A stretch of 36,627 nt of DNA from Zoogloeaceae bacterium (GCA_031271025.1 JAISWQ010000118.1:1-36627), one strand, 5' to 3'; positions 1 through 8,217 are shown, counted from the stretch's first letter. Notes: generated from the sequence alone by a model not told the origin. Translations and numbers: made by a program.

Positions 1-212
1 GCTTGAGCGACCTCCCGCCGCATGACTATCTTGACAGCCGGTGGATCGCCAACCTTCAGGCGGGTTACAGGAACAAGGCGAATAAATGGGAAGTCAAGGC
101 GTTCGTCGAGAACCTGTTCGACAAGGAATACTTTGTTTACAACGACAACGACAACGCCGTGACGCTGGGCGATCCTCGGCGCATCGGCGTGAACTTCACG
201 CTGAAGTTCTAG
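1..212 (+). CDS. TonB-dependent outer-membrane receptor, C-terminal fragment (5' end outside window)
   Basis: The frame is already open at the left edge and ends with TAG at 210-212, so only about the last 69 residues are visible. They read as the final strands of a TonB-dependent receptor beta-barrel: alternating hydrophobic/polar strands, the family-typical phrase VENLFDKEYF, then DPRRIGVNFTLKF ending in phenylalanine, the usual C-terminal residue for outer-membrane insertion. TonB receptors import iron complexes, vitamin B12 or other substrates across the outer membrane; the substrate cannot be told from this piece. It is on the same strand as the ribosomal operon but separated by about 190 bp before that operon's promoter. 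The TTG at position 3 is not a real start. Confidence 0.85.
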   Translation, partial: LSDLPPHDYLDSRWIANLQAGYRNKANKWEVKAFVENLFDKEYFVYNDNDNAVTLGDPRRIGVNFTLKF

Positions 213-248
213 GCAAAGCAAGCGACTGGTGAGTAAGCGCCATTTTCT

Positions 249-273
249 CCCGCCTCGTCAAAAGCGAGGCGGG
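249..273. terminator. GC-rich hairpin after the TonB receptor gene, possible terminator
   Basis: A perfect 9-bp stem, CCCGCCTCG at 249-257 and CGAGGCGGG at 265-273, with a 7-nt loop, lies 36 bp after the receptor stop codon. It has no T-run downstream on the plus strand, so it would be an atypical intrinsic terminator. The position fits transcript termination or 3'-end stabilisation. The rest of 213-402 holds nothing I recognise. Confidence 0.4.
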
Positions 274-402
274 GGTGAGGAATGGACGGAACCCGGAGGT
301 TGCGCCGGGGAAAATCAGGAATCGTGAACAGCCTCCGTGCGCGATCTGCCGGCGTGGTTTGGCGTTCAATGCAAGGTGTGCGCTTTTTTTCGTTGAAATG
401 GC

Positions 403-432
403 TTGCGCTTGTCCGGGGAAGGCCGTTATAAT
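403..432 (+). promoter_or_regulatory. Promoter of the rplC-rpsQ ribosomal operon
   Basis: TTGCGC at 403-408, an 18-bp spacer, and a perfect TATAAT at 427-432 form a sigma-70 promoter about 97 bp before rplC. The bases just after the -10 (CCGCCGC) make a GC-rich discriminator, as is common for stringently controlled ribosomal promoters; that regulation is inferred. Its presence supports rplC being the true first gene of the operon here. Confidence 0.75.
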
Positions 433-444
433 CCGCCGCTTTTC

Positions 445-478
445 GGAGGTGACCTGCGTCTGGGGTCGCCTGTTTTTT
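445..478 (+). promoter_or_regulatory. Structured leader of the rplC operon: terminator-like hairpin with buried Shine-Dalgarno
   Basis: AGGTGACC at 447-454 pairs with GGTCGCCT at 464-471 (8 bp with one G-U pair), followed by six T at 473-478. This looks like an intrinsic terminator or attenuator only a few bases after the predicted transcription start. The 5' arm includes a full-strength Shine-Dalgarno match, GGAGGTGA (445-452), with no good start codon after it. E. coli regulates its S10 operon by L4-dependent attenuation in the leader. Whether this leader does something comparable is inference. Confidence 0.4.
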
Positions 479-528
479 GTTGTTATCCGTTGTCCGGCCA
501 ATCGTAGCCGGCAATGAGGAGAATAAAC

Positions 529-1164
529 ATGAGTCTAGGCCTTGTCGGTCGCAAGGTGGGCATGACTCGCATCTTTGCCGAGGATGGCGCGTCCATCCCC
601 GTCACGGTGCTGGATGTGTCCGATAACCGCGTGACCCAAGTCAAAACGCCGGAAACCGACGGCTATTCCGCCGTTCAGGTTGCGTTCGGCAAGCGACGCG
701 CTTCGCGCGTGACCAAGCCCATCGCGGGGCATCTGGCGAAAGCAAGGGTGGAAGCCGGGCGCGTGCTCAGGGAGTTTCGCGTCGAGGCGGCGCAACTCGC
801 CGGTTTCAATCCGGGCGATGCTGTCGCGGTCACCATTTTCAGTGAAGGCCAGAAAGTCGATGTGACGGGCACGTCCATCGGCAAGGGCTTCCAGGGCGGC
901 ATCAAGCGTCACAACTTCAAATCCAACCGCGCAACGCACGGCAACTCGGTTTCGCACAACGCGCCGGGTTCCATCGGCATGGCACAAGACCCTGGCCGGG
1001 TGTTTCCCGGCAAGCGCATGGCAGGCCATCTGGGCGCCGCCACGGCGACACAGCAGGGACTGACGGTCGTGCGTGTCGACGCCGAGCGCCAGCTTCTGCT
1101 GGTCAAGGGTGCGGTTCCGGGCGCCAGGGGCAGCGACGTCATCGTGCGTCCGGCGGTCAAATAA
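529..1164 (+). CDS. rplC: 50S ribosomal protein L3
   Basis: L3 is a primary 23S rRNA-binding protein needed early in large-subunit assembly; its long loop reaches the peptidyl-transferase centre. The 211-residue product starts [16 protein letters not shown], the classic L3 N-terminus, and carries the conserved loop with [14 protein letters not shown] and [15 protein letters not shown]. The ATG at 529 is chosen over the in-frame ATG at 514 because the latter overlaps the GAGGAG ribosome-binding site (516-521) and would add five non-family residues. It is the first gene of a ten-gene ribosomal operon. In most betaproteobacteria rpsJ (S10) would lie directly upstream; here a leader and promoter do instead. 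Confidence 0.98.
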   Translation: MSLGLVGRKVGMTRIFAEDGASIPVTVLDVSDNRVTQVKTPETDGYSAVQVAFGKRRASRVTKPIAGHLAKARVEAGRVLREFRVEAAQLAGFNPGDAVAVTIFSEGQKVDVTGTSIGKGFQGGIKRHNFKSNRATHGNSVSHNAPGSIGMAQDPGRVFPGKRMAGHLGAATATQQGLTVVRVDAERQLLLVKGAVPGARGSDVIVRPAVK

Positions 1165-1175
1165 AGGAGTTGGGC

Positions 1176-1799
1176 ATGGAACTGAAAGTCATCAATGAAC
1201 AAGGTCAGGAAGCGGCTAGTCTGCCGGTTTCCGACACGCTCTTTGCCCGCGACTACAACGAAGCCCTGATCCATCAGGTTGTCGTGGCCTATCAGGCCAA
1301 CGCGCGCGCAGGCAGTCGCAAGCAAAAGAATCGTTCCGAAGTGGCGCATACCACGCACAAACCCTGGAAGCAAAAGGGTACGGGGCGCGCGCGGGCGGGG
1401 ATGTCGTCTTCCACGATCTGGCGGGGCGGCGGTCGCGCCTTCCCGAATACGCCGGAAGAGAATTTCAGCCAGAAAGTAAACCGCAAGATGTATCGTGCGG
1501 GGCTGGCTGCCATCCTCTCCGAACTCGTGCGTCAGGAACGTCTGGTGGTGGTGGAATCCCTCTCCCTGGATGCGCCCAAAACCAGGCTCTTCGCGCAAAA
1601 GCTGAAAGGGCTGGGGCTGGAGGATCGCATCCTGGTGATTACCGAGCAACTGGACGAAAACCTTTATCTCTCTTCCCGCAACCTGCCCAACGTGCTGGTG
1701 CTGGAAGCCAAGGAAACCGACCCGGTCTCGCTCGTGCGTTTTCCGCGCGTGTTGGTCACCAGGGCGGCGGTAGCCAAATTCGAGGAGCAGTGGGCATGA
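1176..1799 (+). CDS. rplD: 50S ribosomal protein L4
   Basis: L4 binds domain I of 23S rRNA and lines the peptide exit tunnel. In E. coli it also represses its own S10 operon by transcription attenuation and translational control. The 207-residue protein has the family start [10 protein letters not shown] and the basic tunnel loop around [15 protein letters not shown] and [17 protein letters not shown] at 1176 is preferred to the in-frame TTG at 1170 because AAAGGAG lies just upstream at 1163-1169. It follows rplC by 11 bp and overlaps rplW by an ATGA, so translation is probably coupled. Confidence 0.98.
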   Translation: MELKVINEQGQEAASLPVSDTLFARDYNEALIHQVVVAYQANARAGSRKQKNRSEVAHTTHKPWKQKGTGRARAGMSSSTIWRGGGRAFPNTPEENFSQKVNRKMYRAGLAAILSELVRQERLVVVESLSLDAPKTRLFAQKLKGLGLEDRILVITEQLDENLYLSSRNLPNVLVLEAKETDPVSLVRFPRVLVTRAAVAKFEEQWA

Positions 1800-2170
1800 G
1801 TGATCTTCGTCAATTGAAGGCGGCGCGGCGCAAGAGCGGCGGTATCCGTCACCACGTCGCGCCCAAGGCGAGACCGGAGCGGTTGTATCAGGTGCTGCTC
1901 GCGCCGCAAATCTCCGAAAAGGCGACCTTCGTCGCGGAAAAGCGCAATCAGGTGATTTTCCGTGTGGCCTCCGACGCGACCAAACCGGAAATCAAGGCAG
2001 CCGTCGAACTGCTCTTCAAGGTGGAAGTGGAATCTGTCCAGGTTTCCAACGTCAAGAGCAAGGCCAAGCATTTCCGTCAGCGCCCCGGCGTGCGGAAGGG
2101 CTGGAAAAAAGCCTTTGTCGGCCTGAAAGCGGGTCAGGAACTCAATTTTGTGGAAGGGGGGAACGCATAA
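1796..2170 (+). CDS. rplW: 50S ribosomal protein L23 with N-terminal basic extension
   Basis: L23 sits at the tunnel exit and is the docking site for trigger factor and SRP. The conserved body runs from about residue 28 ([22 protein letters not shown]) to the end ([20 protein letters not shown]). At 124 residues it is about 25 longer than the usual 95-100. The extra N-terminus is arginine/lysine-rich ([17 protein letters not shown]). The ATG at 1796 overlaps the rplD stop as ATGA, the normal layout for coupled ribosomal genes, so the extension looks translated. In-frame TTG codons further in could give a shorter form. The next gene, rplB, follows without a gap. Confidence 0.95.
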   Translation: MSDLRQLKAARRKSGGIRHHVAPKARPERLYQVLLAPQISEKATFVAEKRNQVIFRVASDATKPEIKAAVELLFKVEVESVQVSNVKSKAKHFRQRPGVRKGWKKAFVGLKAGQELNFVEGGNA

Positions 2171-2998
2171 ATGGCCCTCGTCAAAGTCAAACCAACCTCG
2201 CCCGGCCGTCGTGCCGTGGTCAAGGTGGTGCATCCCGAACTTTATAAGGGACGTCCCTTTGCCGCCCTCGTCGAAAAGAAGACGAGCAAGGCCGGGCGCA
2301 ACAACAACGGGCGCATCACCGTGCGTCATCAGGGCGGGGGGCACAAACAGGCTTACCGCGTCGTCGATTTCCGCCGCAACAAGGACGGTGTCGTCGCCCG
2401 GGTGGAACGCATCGAGTATGACCCCAACCGCTCCGCGCATATTGCGCTGTTGTGCTATGCCGACGGTGAACGCCGCTACATTATCGCGCCCAAAGGGGTA
2501 AAGGTGGGGCAGCAGATCGTCAGCGGTTCCGAAGCGCCAATCAAGCCAGGCAACACCCTGCCAATCCGCAACATCCCCGTGGGGACGACCCTGCACTGTG
2601 TGGAAATGCTGCCCGGCAAGGGTGCGCAAATGGCGCGCGCGGCTGGTTCTTCCGTGCAACTGCTGGCGCGTGAAGGCGAATACGCGCAGATTCGTTTGCG
2701 TTCCGGCGAAATCCGCCGCGTGCATATCGAATGCCGCGCAACGATCGGGGAAGTCGGCAACGAAGAAAACAGCCTGCGCAAGATCGGCAAGGCCGGCGCC
2801 AATCGCTGGCGCGGCATTCGCCCAACGGTGCGCGGCGTGGTCATGAACCCGATCGATCACCCGCATGGTGGCGGTGAAGGCCGTACTGGCGAAGGCCGCG
2901 TGCCGGTCAATCCGTGGGGTCAGCCGACCAAGGGCTACCGTACCCGCAACAACAAGCGCACGGATGGCATGATCGTGCAGCGTCGTCACAAGCGTTAA
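2171..2998 (+). CDS. rplB: 50S ribosomal protein L2
   Basis: L2 is needed for subunit joining and for peptidyl-transferase activity. The product is 275 residues, the usual length. The N-terminal domain has the [11 protein letters not shown] motif and [22 protein letters not shown]; the C-terminal part has [18 protein letters not shown], which contains the conserved histidine of the GGGEGR loop, and ends in a basic tail with [13 protein letters not shown] sequence. The start ATG follows directly on the rplW stop codon, with a purine-rich Shine-Dalgarno (GGAAGGGGGG) inside the end of rplW. Confidence 0.98.
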   Translation: MALVKVKPTSPGRRAVVKVVHPELYKGRPFAALVEKKTSKAGRNNNGRITVRHQGGGHKQAYRVVDFRRNKDGVVARVERIEYDPNRSAHIALLCYADGERRYIIAPKGVKVGQQIVSGSEAPIKPGNTLPIRNIPVGTTLHCVEMLPGKGAQMARAAGSSVQLLAREGEYAQIRLRSGEIRRVHIECRATIGEVGNEENSLRKIGKAGANRWRGIRPTVRGVVMNPIDHPHGGGEGRTGEGRVPVNPWGQPTKGYRTRNNKRTDGMIVQRRHKR

Positions 2999-3010
2999 GG
3001 GACAAGGAAC

Positions 3011-3286
3011 ATGGGACGTTCTATCAAAAAGGGTCCGTTCGTCGATGCCCATCTGCTGAAAAAAGTCGACGCTGCCCGTGCAGGCAAGGACAAGCGCCCG
3101 ATCAAGACCTGGTCGCGCCGTTCCACTGTGCTGCCGGATTTTGTGGGGCTGACGATTGCCGTGCATAACGGCAAACAGCATATCCCTGTCTATGTGACGG
3201 AAAATATGGTTGGTCACAAGCTTGGCGAGTTCTCGCTGACCCGGACGTTCAAGGGTCACACCGCCGGCAAGAAGGCGAAAAAATAA
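3011..3286 (+). CDS. rpsS: 30S ribosomal protein S19
   Basis: S19 is in the head of the small subunit and forms a complex with S13 that contacts the A-site tRNA. The 91-residue protein opens with [19 protein letters not shown] and has the family core [40 protein letters not shown] (cut here to its key parts: [23 protein letters not shown]). It lies 12 bp after rplB, preceded by an AAGG ribosome-binding site, and 12 bp before rplV. Confidence 0.97.
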   Translation: MGRSIKKGPFVDAHLLKKVDAARAGKDKRPIKTWSRRSTVLPDFVGLTIAVHNGKQHIPVYVTENMVGHKLGEFSLTRTFKGHTAGKKAKK

Positions 3287-3298
3287 GGAGATGCCGAG

Positions 3299-3634
3299 AT
3301 GACAATCGAAACGACTGCAGTGCTGAAGGGGGTTCGCCTTTCTGCCCAAAAAGGCCGCCTGGTGGCCGATCTGGTGCGTGGCAAACCGATCCAGAGCGCG
3401 CTCGACCTCCTCGCCTTCACCCCGAAAAAGGGCGCGGACATCATCCGCAAGGTGCTGCTTTCGGCAGTTGCCAATGCCGAGCACAACGACGGCGCGGATA
3501 TCGACGAGCTGAAAGTAAAGACGATCTACGTCGAAAAGGGCAAGGTGCTGCGCCGCTTTACCGCGCGCGCCAAGGGACGCGGCAATCGCATCGTGAAGCC
3601 GACCTGCCACGTTTACGTCACGGTTGGAAGTTGA
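3299..3634 (+). CDS. rplV: 50S ribosomal protein L22
   Basis: L22 binds 23S rRNA during assembly and its beta-hairpin narrows the exit tunnel next to L4; changes in this hairpin give macrolide resistance. The 111-residue product shows the family motifs [18 protein letters not shown], the helix [12 protein letters not shown], and the hairpin [17 protein letters not shown]. Start ATG at 3299 is preceded by AAGGAG (3285-3290). Nothing unusual was seen in the hairpin. The rpsC start lies 10 bp after its stop. Confidence 0.97.
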   Translation: MTIETTAVLKGVRLSAQKGRLVADLVRGKPIQSALDLLAFTPKKGADIIRKVLLSAVANAEHNDGADIDELKVKTIYVEKGKVLRRFTARAKGRGNRIVKPTCHVYVTVGS

Positions 3635-3644
3635 GGATAGCGTC

Positions 3645-4424
3645 ATGGGACAAAAAATTCATCCGACAGGTTTCCGCCTGTGCGTGACCAGGGACTGGAG
3701 TTCCCGCTGGTTTGCCAACAGCCGTCAATTCCCCGGCATGTTGGCGCAGGACGTGATGGTGCGTGAGTATCTTTCCCGCAAGCTGAAAAATGCTTCCGTG
3801 GGGCGCATCCTCATCGAACGCCCCGCCAAGAATGCCCGTATCACCGTCTATTCCGCCCGTCCGGGCGTGGTGATCGGCAAAAAGGGCGAGGATATCGAAA
3901 CCCTGCGTGGCGACCTGCAACGCATCATGGGCGTGCCCGTGTATGTTTCCATCGAGGAGATCAGAAAGCCGGAAACCAACGCGCAACTCATTGCCGATTC
4001 CATCGCGCAGCAACTGGAAAAGCGGATCATGTTCCGCCGCGCCATGAAGCGCGCCATGCAAAACGCGATGCGTCTGGGCGCGCAAGGCATCAAGATCATG
4101 AGTTCCGGACGCCTGAACGGCGCGGAAATCGCCCGTACCGAATGGTATCGGGAAGGTCGCGTGCCGCTGCACACCCTGCGCGCCAACATTGACTACGCCA
4201 CCTCCACCGCCGAAACCACCTATGGCGCAATCGGCATCAAGGTGTGGGTATACAAGGGCGAACAACTGACGCGCGGCGAACAGCCGGAAGCCGAAGCGCC
4301 CGATGACCGTCGGCCGCGCCGTCGTCCCGAAGGGGATCGTCCCCGCCCCCCGCGTACCGATCGGAAGGGCGCTGAAGGCGACGCGAAGCCCGCCGCCAAA
4401 CGAGTAAGAAAGGCAGGTGCCTGA
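3645..4424 (+). CDS. rpsC: 30S ribosomal protein S3 with Arg/Pro-rich C-terminal tail
   Basis: S3 sits at the mRNA entry channel and contributes to the ribosomal helicase activity. The 259-residue product starts [20 protein letters not shown] and holds a KH domain with the [14 protein letters not shown] loop (around residues 76-90). The last 45 residues are a low-complexity basic/acidic tail rich in R, P, E and K (for example [18 protein letters not shown]), as betaproteobacterial S3 proteins often have. The start is placed at the ATG at 3645, which matches the family N-terminus, not at the GTG-type start at 3624. Confidence 0.97.
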   Translation: MGQKIHPTGFRLCVTRDWSSRWFANSRQFPGMLAQDVMVREYLSRKLKNASVGRILIERPAKNARITVYSARPGVVIGKKGEDIETLRGDLQRIMGVPVYVSIEEIRKPETNAQLIADSIAQQLEKRIMFRRAMKRAMQNAMRLGAQGIKIMSSGRLNGAEIARTEWYREGRVPLHTLRANIDYATSTAETTYGAIGIKVWVYKGEQLTRGEQPEAEAPDDRRPRRRPEGDRPRPPRTDRKGAEGDAKPAAKRVRKAGA

Positions 4425-4425
4425 A

Positions 4426-4839
4426 ATGCTGCAACCGAATCGTCGCAAATACCGCAAGGAACACAAGGGACGCAATGAGGGTCTTGCGACCCGTGGCGCC
4501 AAGGTTTCCTTCGGTGAATGGGGGCTGAAAGCCACCGGACGCGGACGCCTGACCGCCCGCCAGATCGAAGCCGCGCGTCGCGCGATGACCCGCCACATCA
4601 AACGTGGCGGGCGTATCTGGATTCGCGTCTTCCCGGACAAACCCATCTCCAGCAAGCCTCTGGGCGTGCGCCAGGGTGGCGGCAAGGGCAACCCCGAATA
4701 CTGGGTTGCCGAGATCCAGCCGGGCAAGGTACTCTATGAAATGGACGGCGTAAGCGAAACGCTGGCGCGCGAGGCATTCAGTCTTGCCGCCGCGAAATTG
4801 CCGCTTGCGACCACCTTTGTGACCCGACACGTGGTGTGA
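4426..4839 (+). CDS. rplP: 50S ribosomal protein L16
   Basis: L16 helps position the aminoacyl end of A-site tRNA and is a late-assembling protein. The 137-residue product starts [17 protein letters not shown] and has the conserved [18 protein letters not shown] and [14 protein letters not shown] stretches. The PGK(V)LYEM region follows. The ATG at 4426 lies one base after the rpsC stop codon, so translation is likely coupled. The stop is 2 bp before the rpmC start. Confidence 0.97.
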   Translation: MLQPNRRKYRKEHKGRNEGLATRGAKVSFGEWGLKATGRGRLTARQIEAARRAMTRHIKRGGRIWIRVFPDKPISSKPLGVRQGGGKGNPEYWVAEIQPGKVLYEMDGVSETLAREAFSLAAAKLPLATTFVTRHVV

Positions 4840-4841
4840 CC

Positions 4842-5030
4842 ATGAAAGCGAATGAACTCAGACAAAAGAGCGTGAACGAACTGAAAACCGAGCTGCTGGA
4901 GCTTCTGAAAGCCCAGTTCAGCCTGCGGATGCAAATCGCCACGCAGCAACTCTCCAATACCAGCCAACTGGGCAAGGTGCGCCGCGACATTGCGCGGGTA
5001 CGTACCCTTCTTCGTGAAAAGGCGGTCTAA
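4842..5030 (+). CDS. rpmC: 50S ribosomal protein L29
   Basis: L29 is a small two-helix protein beside the tunnel exit and, with L23, forms the trigger-factor and SRP contact site. The 62-residue product begins [20 protein letters not shown] and contains the [20 protein letters not shown] segment typical of the family. ATG at 4842 is used; the earlier in-frame GTG at 4836 overlaps the end of rplP and adds non-family residues. It is followed 2 bp later by rpsQ. Confidence 0.96.
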   Translation: MKANELRQKSVNELKTELLELLKAQFSLRMQIATQQLSNTSQLGKVRRDIARVRTLLREKAV

Positions 5031-5032
5031 TC

Positions 5033-5302
5033 ATGACGGAAACACAACAAGCGAACGGACGTACCCTGATCGGGCGCGTTGTCAGCGACAAGATGGACAA
5101 AACCGTGACGGTTCTGGTCGAACGCCGGGTCAAGCACCCGATCTACGACAAGATCATCACCAAGTCCAAGAAGTACCACGCCCATGATGAAGCCAACGCC
5201 ATGAGCGAAGGCGATCTGGTGGAAATCACCGAAACCCGTCCGCTTTCCCGCACCAAGACCTGGCGCGTGACGAAGCTGCTGGAAAAAGCTGTGCGCGTTT
5301 AA
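5033..5302 (+). CDS. rpsQ: 30S ribosomal protein S17
   Basis: S17 binds 16S rRNA early in small-subunit assembly and has an OB fold. The 89-residue product has the family motif [20 protein letters not shown], then [19 protein letters not shown] and [13 protein letters not shown]. It is the last gene of the operon: a strong terminator follows 20 bp later. This matches the E. coli S10 operon boundary, but the spc operon (rplN onward) that normally comes next is absent and carA follows instead. Confidence 0.97.
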   Translation: MTETQQANGRTLIGRVVSDKMDKTVTVLVERRVKHPIYDKIITKSKKYHAHDEANAMSEGDLVEITETRPLSRTKTWRVTKLLEKAVRV

Positions 5303-5322
5303 GCCACAAGCGAATGTCGTTG

Positions 5323-5356
5323 AAAGGCACGGGGATTTTCTCCGTGCCTTTTTCTT
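5323..5356 (+). terminator. Intrinsic terminator of the rplC-rpsQ operon
   Basis: AAAGGCACGG (5323-5332) pairs perfectly with CCGTGCCTTT (5342-5351), with a 9-nt loop and a T-rich tail (TTTTTCTT). It is a textbook rho-independent terminator 20 bp after the rpsQ stop codon. Confidence 0.88.
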
Positions 5357-5463
5357 GATGCGCCCAGTTCCTTGTCTTGTATTGGGCGCATACCTGCGGA
5401 TGCGGGTTCTGCCACAAGAACCCATTCATAATTTCCGGCAAGCAGCAATCCTGGCCTGTCTTC

Positions 5464-5596
5464 GTCACAAGCGAAGTGCGTGAGTTCCGTGACACTCCAA
5501 CGCACTATACAAGATAGCCCTTGGGGTTTGCTTCGGTATTCCAGAAAACCGAACCGCCGCATGGGGCGCCGTGTTGCTTCGCTCCTCGCTTGTGAC
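5464..5596. repeat. Dispersed inverted-repeat element, copy A
   Basis: A 133-bp non-coding element bounded by a perfect 11-bp inverted repeat, GTCACAAGCGA (5464-5474) and TCGCTTGTGAC (5586-5596). The inner right part (AGAAAACCGAACCGCCGCA, about 5532-5550, then TTGCTTCG) aligns with copy B at 16591-16707. It lies between the ribosomal terminator and the carA promoter. There is no transposase, so it behaves like a REP/MITE-type element. Confidence 0.7.
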
Positions 5597-5648
5597 AAAG
5601 TTTCGTTCCTGTTTCTGCCACTGCCAATTACACCAACCCCTGGCCAAT

Positions 5649-5678
5649 TTGGCGGCCTGCCGTGGCTCAAGGTAGAAT
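5649..5678 (+). promoter_or_regulatory. Probable carA promoter
   Basis: TTGGCG (5649-5654), an 18-bp spacer, and TAGAAT (5673-5678) lie about 100 bp before the carA start. The sequence after the -10 is GC-rich (GCGCGGG). The approximately 95-nt leader contains no obvious uracil-sensing or terminator structure that I can identify. The rest of 5357-5648 is repeat copy A and featureless spacer. Confidence 0.55.
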
Positions 5679-5779
5679 GCGCGGGTTTACGCATTTTCGC
5701 AGGTGGCATATTCTGCCCGGAGGCATCGGTTCCCCGGTTCTTGCCCTTGTCCTCATCCATTGATTTTCAGGAGATTTCC

Positions 5780-6937
5780 GTGTCGTTTGCGCCCCAGAAT
5801 CCGCCCGCCCTGCTCGTACTTGCCGACGGCACGGTCTTTCGAGGCTTCGCCATCGGCGCGCAAGGGGTCACCAGCGGCGAGGTGGTGTTCAATACCGCCA
5901 TGACCGGCTATCAGGAAATTCTCACCGATCCTTCCTACTCCCGGCAGATCGTCACCCTCACCTATCCCCACATCGGCAATACCGGTTGCAATGCCGAGGA
6001 TTTTGAATCGGCCGCCAACTATGCCGCCGGCCTCGTCATCCGTGACCTGCCGCCGGTGATGTCCAACTGGCGCGCGCAGGAAACCTTGTCCGACTACCTG
6101 AAAAAGCATGGTGTGGTCGCCATTGCCGGGATCGACACGCGCAAACTTACCCGCCTTCTGCGCGACAAGGGCGCGCAGGCAGGCTGCATCCTCGCGGGGG
6201 AGGCGGATGAAGCCAAGGCGTTGGCGCACGCCCGCGCTTTCCCCGGTCTTGCAGGCATGGATCTGGCCAAGGTGGTGAGCGTCAGGGAAAGCTATTCATG
6301 GACGGAAGGCGTTTGGGATTTGCGCGAAGGCTACCGGAGCGCGCAGGAATCACGTTTTCATGTCGTCGCCTACGATTTTGGTGTCAAGCGCAATATCCTG
6401 CGGATTCTGGCGAGCAAGGGCTGCCGCGTCACGGTGACGCCCGCGCAAACACCTGCCGCCGAGGCGCTGGCCATGAAGCCGGATGGCGTCTTTCTCTCCA
6501 ACGGCCCCGGCGACCCGGAACCTTGTACTTACGCCATTGAAGCCATTCGCCAGTTCATTGACGCGGGTGTGCCGCTCTTTGGCATTTGCCTGGGACACCA
6601 GTTGCTGGGTCTGGCTTCCGGCGCGAAGACAGTCAAAATGAAATTCGGTCACCACGGCGCCAATCATCCGGTGAAGGATCTGGATTCCGGGCAAGTGCTC
6701 ATCACCAGCCAGAATCACGGTTTCGCGGTGGATGCCGATACCTTGCCCGCCCATCTGCGGGTCACGCACGTGTCGCTCTTCGATGGCTCCCTGCAAGGCA
6801 TTGCCCGTACCGATGTGCCCGCTTTTTCCTTCCAGGGACACCCGGAAGCCAGCCCCGGCCCGCGCGATGTCGGCTATCTCTTCGACCGCTTCCTCGACGT
6901 CATGACGCGCGGCGTCGCGGCGTTGCAAGTTGCGTAA
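5780..6937 (+). CDS. carA: Carbamoyl-phosphate synthase small subunit (glutamine amidotransferase)
   Basis: CarA hydrolyses glutamine and passes ammonia through a tunnel to CarB, which makes carbamoyl phosphate for pyrimidine and arginine synthesis. The 385-residue product has the N-terminal CPSase domain ([32 protein letters not shown]) and a C-terminal class I amidotransferase domain with nucleophile Cys270 in [12 protein letters not shown] and His354/Glu356 in [11 protein letters not shown]. The start is GTG at 5780, preceded by AGGAG (5769-5773). Upstream in-frame codons run into the repeat element and are not family sequence. Unusually, carB does not follow directly: a hydrolase gene and a gene relic lie between them. 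Confidence 0.96.
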   Translation: MSFAPQNPPALLVLADGTVFRGFAIGAQGVTSGEVVFNTAMTGYQEILTDPSYSRQIVTLTYPHIGNTGCNAEDFESAANYAAGLVIRDLPPVMSNWRAQETLSDYLKKHGVVAIAGIDTRKLTRLLRDKGAQAGCILAGEADEAKALAHARAFPGLAGMDLAKVVSVRESYSWTEGVWDLREGYRSAQESRFHVVAYDFGVKRNILRILASKGCRVTVTPAQTPAAEALAMKPDGVFLSNGPGDPEPCTYAIEAIRQFIDAGVPLFGICLGHQLLGLASGAKTVKMKFGHHGANHPVKDLDSGQVLITSQNHGFAVDADTLPAHLRVTHVSLFDGSLQGIARTDVPAFSFQGHPEASPGPRDVGYLFDRFLDVMTRGVAALQVA

Positions 6938-7058
6938 TCCTGCTGGGAACCGGCAAAATGCGGCGTCTTTACGGAGGCGTATGTGCCAAGAAGCAATCTT
7001 CTTCCCTGTTCTTCGACACCACGCCTCCACTCAAATAACCTGTTTCCAGGAAAAAACC

Positions 7059-8075
7059 ATGAAATCGGCGCGTCATCTATTGCTTGCCCTTGGACTGGGG
7101 GTTATCAGCTTCCTGTCCACGTCTTTCCTGCCGGATCAGTTTGCGCGCGCGGAAGCGCCACAGGTCAAAACGCAGGCGCCGGGGTTTTATCGCCTCATGT
7201 TGGGCGCGTTCGAGATTACCGCGCTTTTCGACGGTGTTTTCGATCTCGACGCGAGTTTGCTCGACAACGTGTATCCCGAAGGCATCCTGACCCAGCTTGC
7301 GCGGCACTTCAATCTGCGCAACGGCAAATTTCAGACCGCCGTCAATGGCTATCTTGTCAACACGGGAGAAAAACTTGTGCTGGTGGATGCGGGCACGGGC
7401 GGTGGCGCGACAACGGGACGGCTCATTGCCAACCTGCGGGCGGCGGGTTACACGCCAGAGCAGGTCGACGCCGTGCTGCTCACCCACCTGCATGGCGACC
7501 ACGCGGGCGGTCTGCTGGATGCCGAGGGCAAGGCGGTTTTCCCGAACGCCACGGTCCATGCAAGCGCAGCGGAAGCGGAATTCTGGCTGGCGGAAGACGC
7601 CGTTCAACGCGCCATTGCCGCGAAACAGGTTCCCCGCGCCGCGCCAGCGGCACAGTTGCCCGCCTATTTCGAGAACGCGGCAAGGCTGCTTGCGCCCTAC
7701 CGCGCGGCTGGGCGTTTCAGGACGGTTGCGGATGGCGTGGAGATTTTTCCCGGCATCGAAATTGTCGCCGCCCACGGACACACCCCCGGACATTCCGGTT
7801 TTCGCGTGACTTCGGCAGGTGAGCGGCTTCTGATCTGGGGCGATATTGTGCACAGCGCGGCGGTACAGTTCGCCCGCCCGGAAGTCGCCATCGCCTTCGA
7901 CGCCAGCCAGAAGACAGCCATTGCCACGCGCCGGGCGGTTTTCGCCCGCGCCGCCCGTGAGAAAATCCTGGTCGGCGGAATGCACCTGCCCTTCCCCGGC
8001 CTGGGGCATGTCGTTGTCCAGGGCAAGGACTCCTATGCGTGGATTCCTGTCGACTACACCCCGCTCAAGGATTGA
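7059..8075 (+). CDS. Secreted metallo-beta-lactamase-fold hydrolase
   Basis: The 338-residue product has an N-terminal signal peptide (KSARHLLLALGLGV..., likely cleavage after ARA near residue 32), so it should be periplasmic. The MBL-fold zinc motif HLHGDH lies at residues 143-148 (THLHGDHAGG), with further candidate zinc ligands in HGHTPGHSGF and WGDIVH. The fold and the TAVNGYLVNTGEKLVLVDAG lead-in resemble the periplasmic MBL group often annotated as N-acyl-homoserine-lactonase-like. The substrate cannot be assigned from sequence. It sits between carA (121 bp upstream) and carB; it has an AGGAAA ribosome-binding site but I see no separate promoter. A role in carbamoyl phosphate synthesis is unlikely, so this is probably an insertion into a former carAB operon. 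Confidence 0.85.
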   Translation: MKSARHLLLALGLGVISFLSTSFLPDQFARAEAPQVKTQAPGFYRLMLGAFEITALFDGVFDLDASLLDNVYPEGILTQLARHFNLRNGKFQTAVNGYLVNTGEKLVLVDAGTGGGATTGRLIANLRAAGYTPEQVDAVLLTHLHGDHAGGLLDAEGKAVFPNATVHASAAEAEFWLAEDAVQRAIAAKQVPRAAPAAQLPAYFENAARLLAPYRAAGRFRTVADGVEIFPGIEIVAAHGHTPGHSGFRVTSAGERLLIWGDIVHSAAVQFARPEVAIAFDASQKTAIATRRAVFARAAREKILVGGMHLPFPGLGHVVVQGKDSYAWIPVDYTPLKD

Positions 8076-8083
8076 GCCAGACC

Positions 8084-8167
8084 ATGACCCTCACGAACAT
8101 CACCATTGAAGGGCTACGCGGCGTCGGTCGCGTGGAACTGCGTTTTGCCCCGGATTCTCGTGAGTGA
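8084..8167 (+). pseudogene. Relic of an AAA/SMC-type ATPase gene (first 27 codons)
   Basis: An ATG 8 bp after the MBL-hydrolase stop opens a 27-codon frame reading TNITIEGLRGVGRVELRF and ending in a TGA at 8165-8167. This is the characteristic first beta-hairpin of OLD/RecF/SMC-like ATPases (lxnIxIexFRGixrlexxF), which is normally followed within 15 residues by a Walker A loop. No P-loop is found in any frame before carB at 8218. I read it as the 5' stump of a deleted ATPase gene; a small real peptide cannot be excluded. Confidence 0.5.
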
Positions 8168-8217
8168 CGGCCATCACATCCAGCAAATTCAACAACTGAT
8201 TCGAGAGAACAGACTTC

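Noticed and set aside
442..517. A leader peptide gene upstream of rplC, using the GGAGGTGA site
   Set aside because: No ATG, GTG or TTG lies at a proper distance after the Shine-Dalgarno; only a CTG does.
1664..4830. Minus-strand frames of up to 660 codons across the ribosomal operon
   Set aside because: They overlap ten certain ribosomal genes and show no recognisable protein features.
5299..5760. A 153-codon minus-strand frame between rpsQ and carA
   Set aside because: It runs through the terminator and repeat copy A; phrases such as [17 protein letters not shown] are translated repeat, not a protein.
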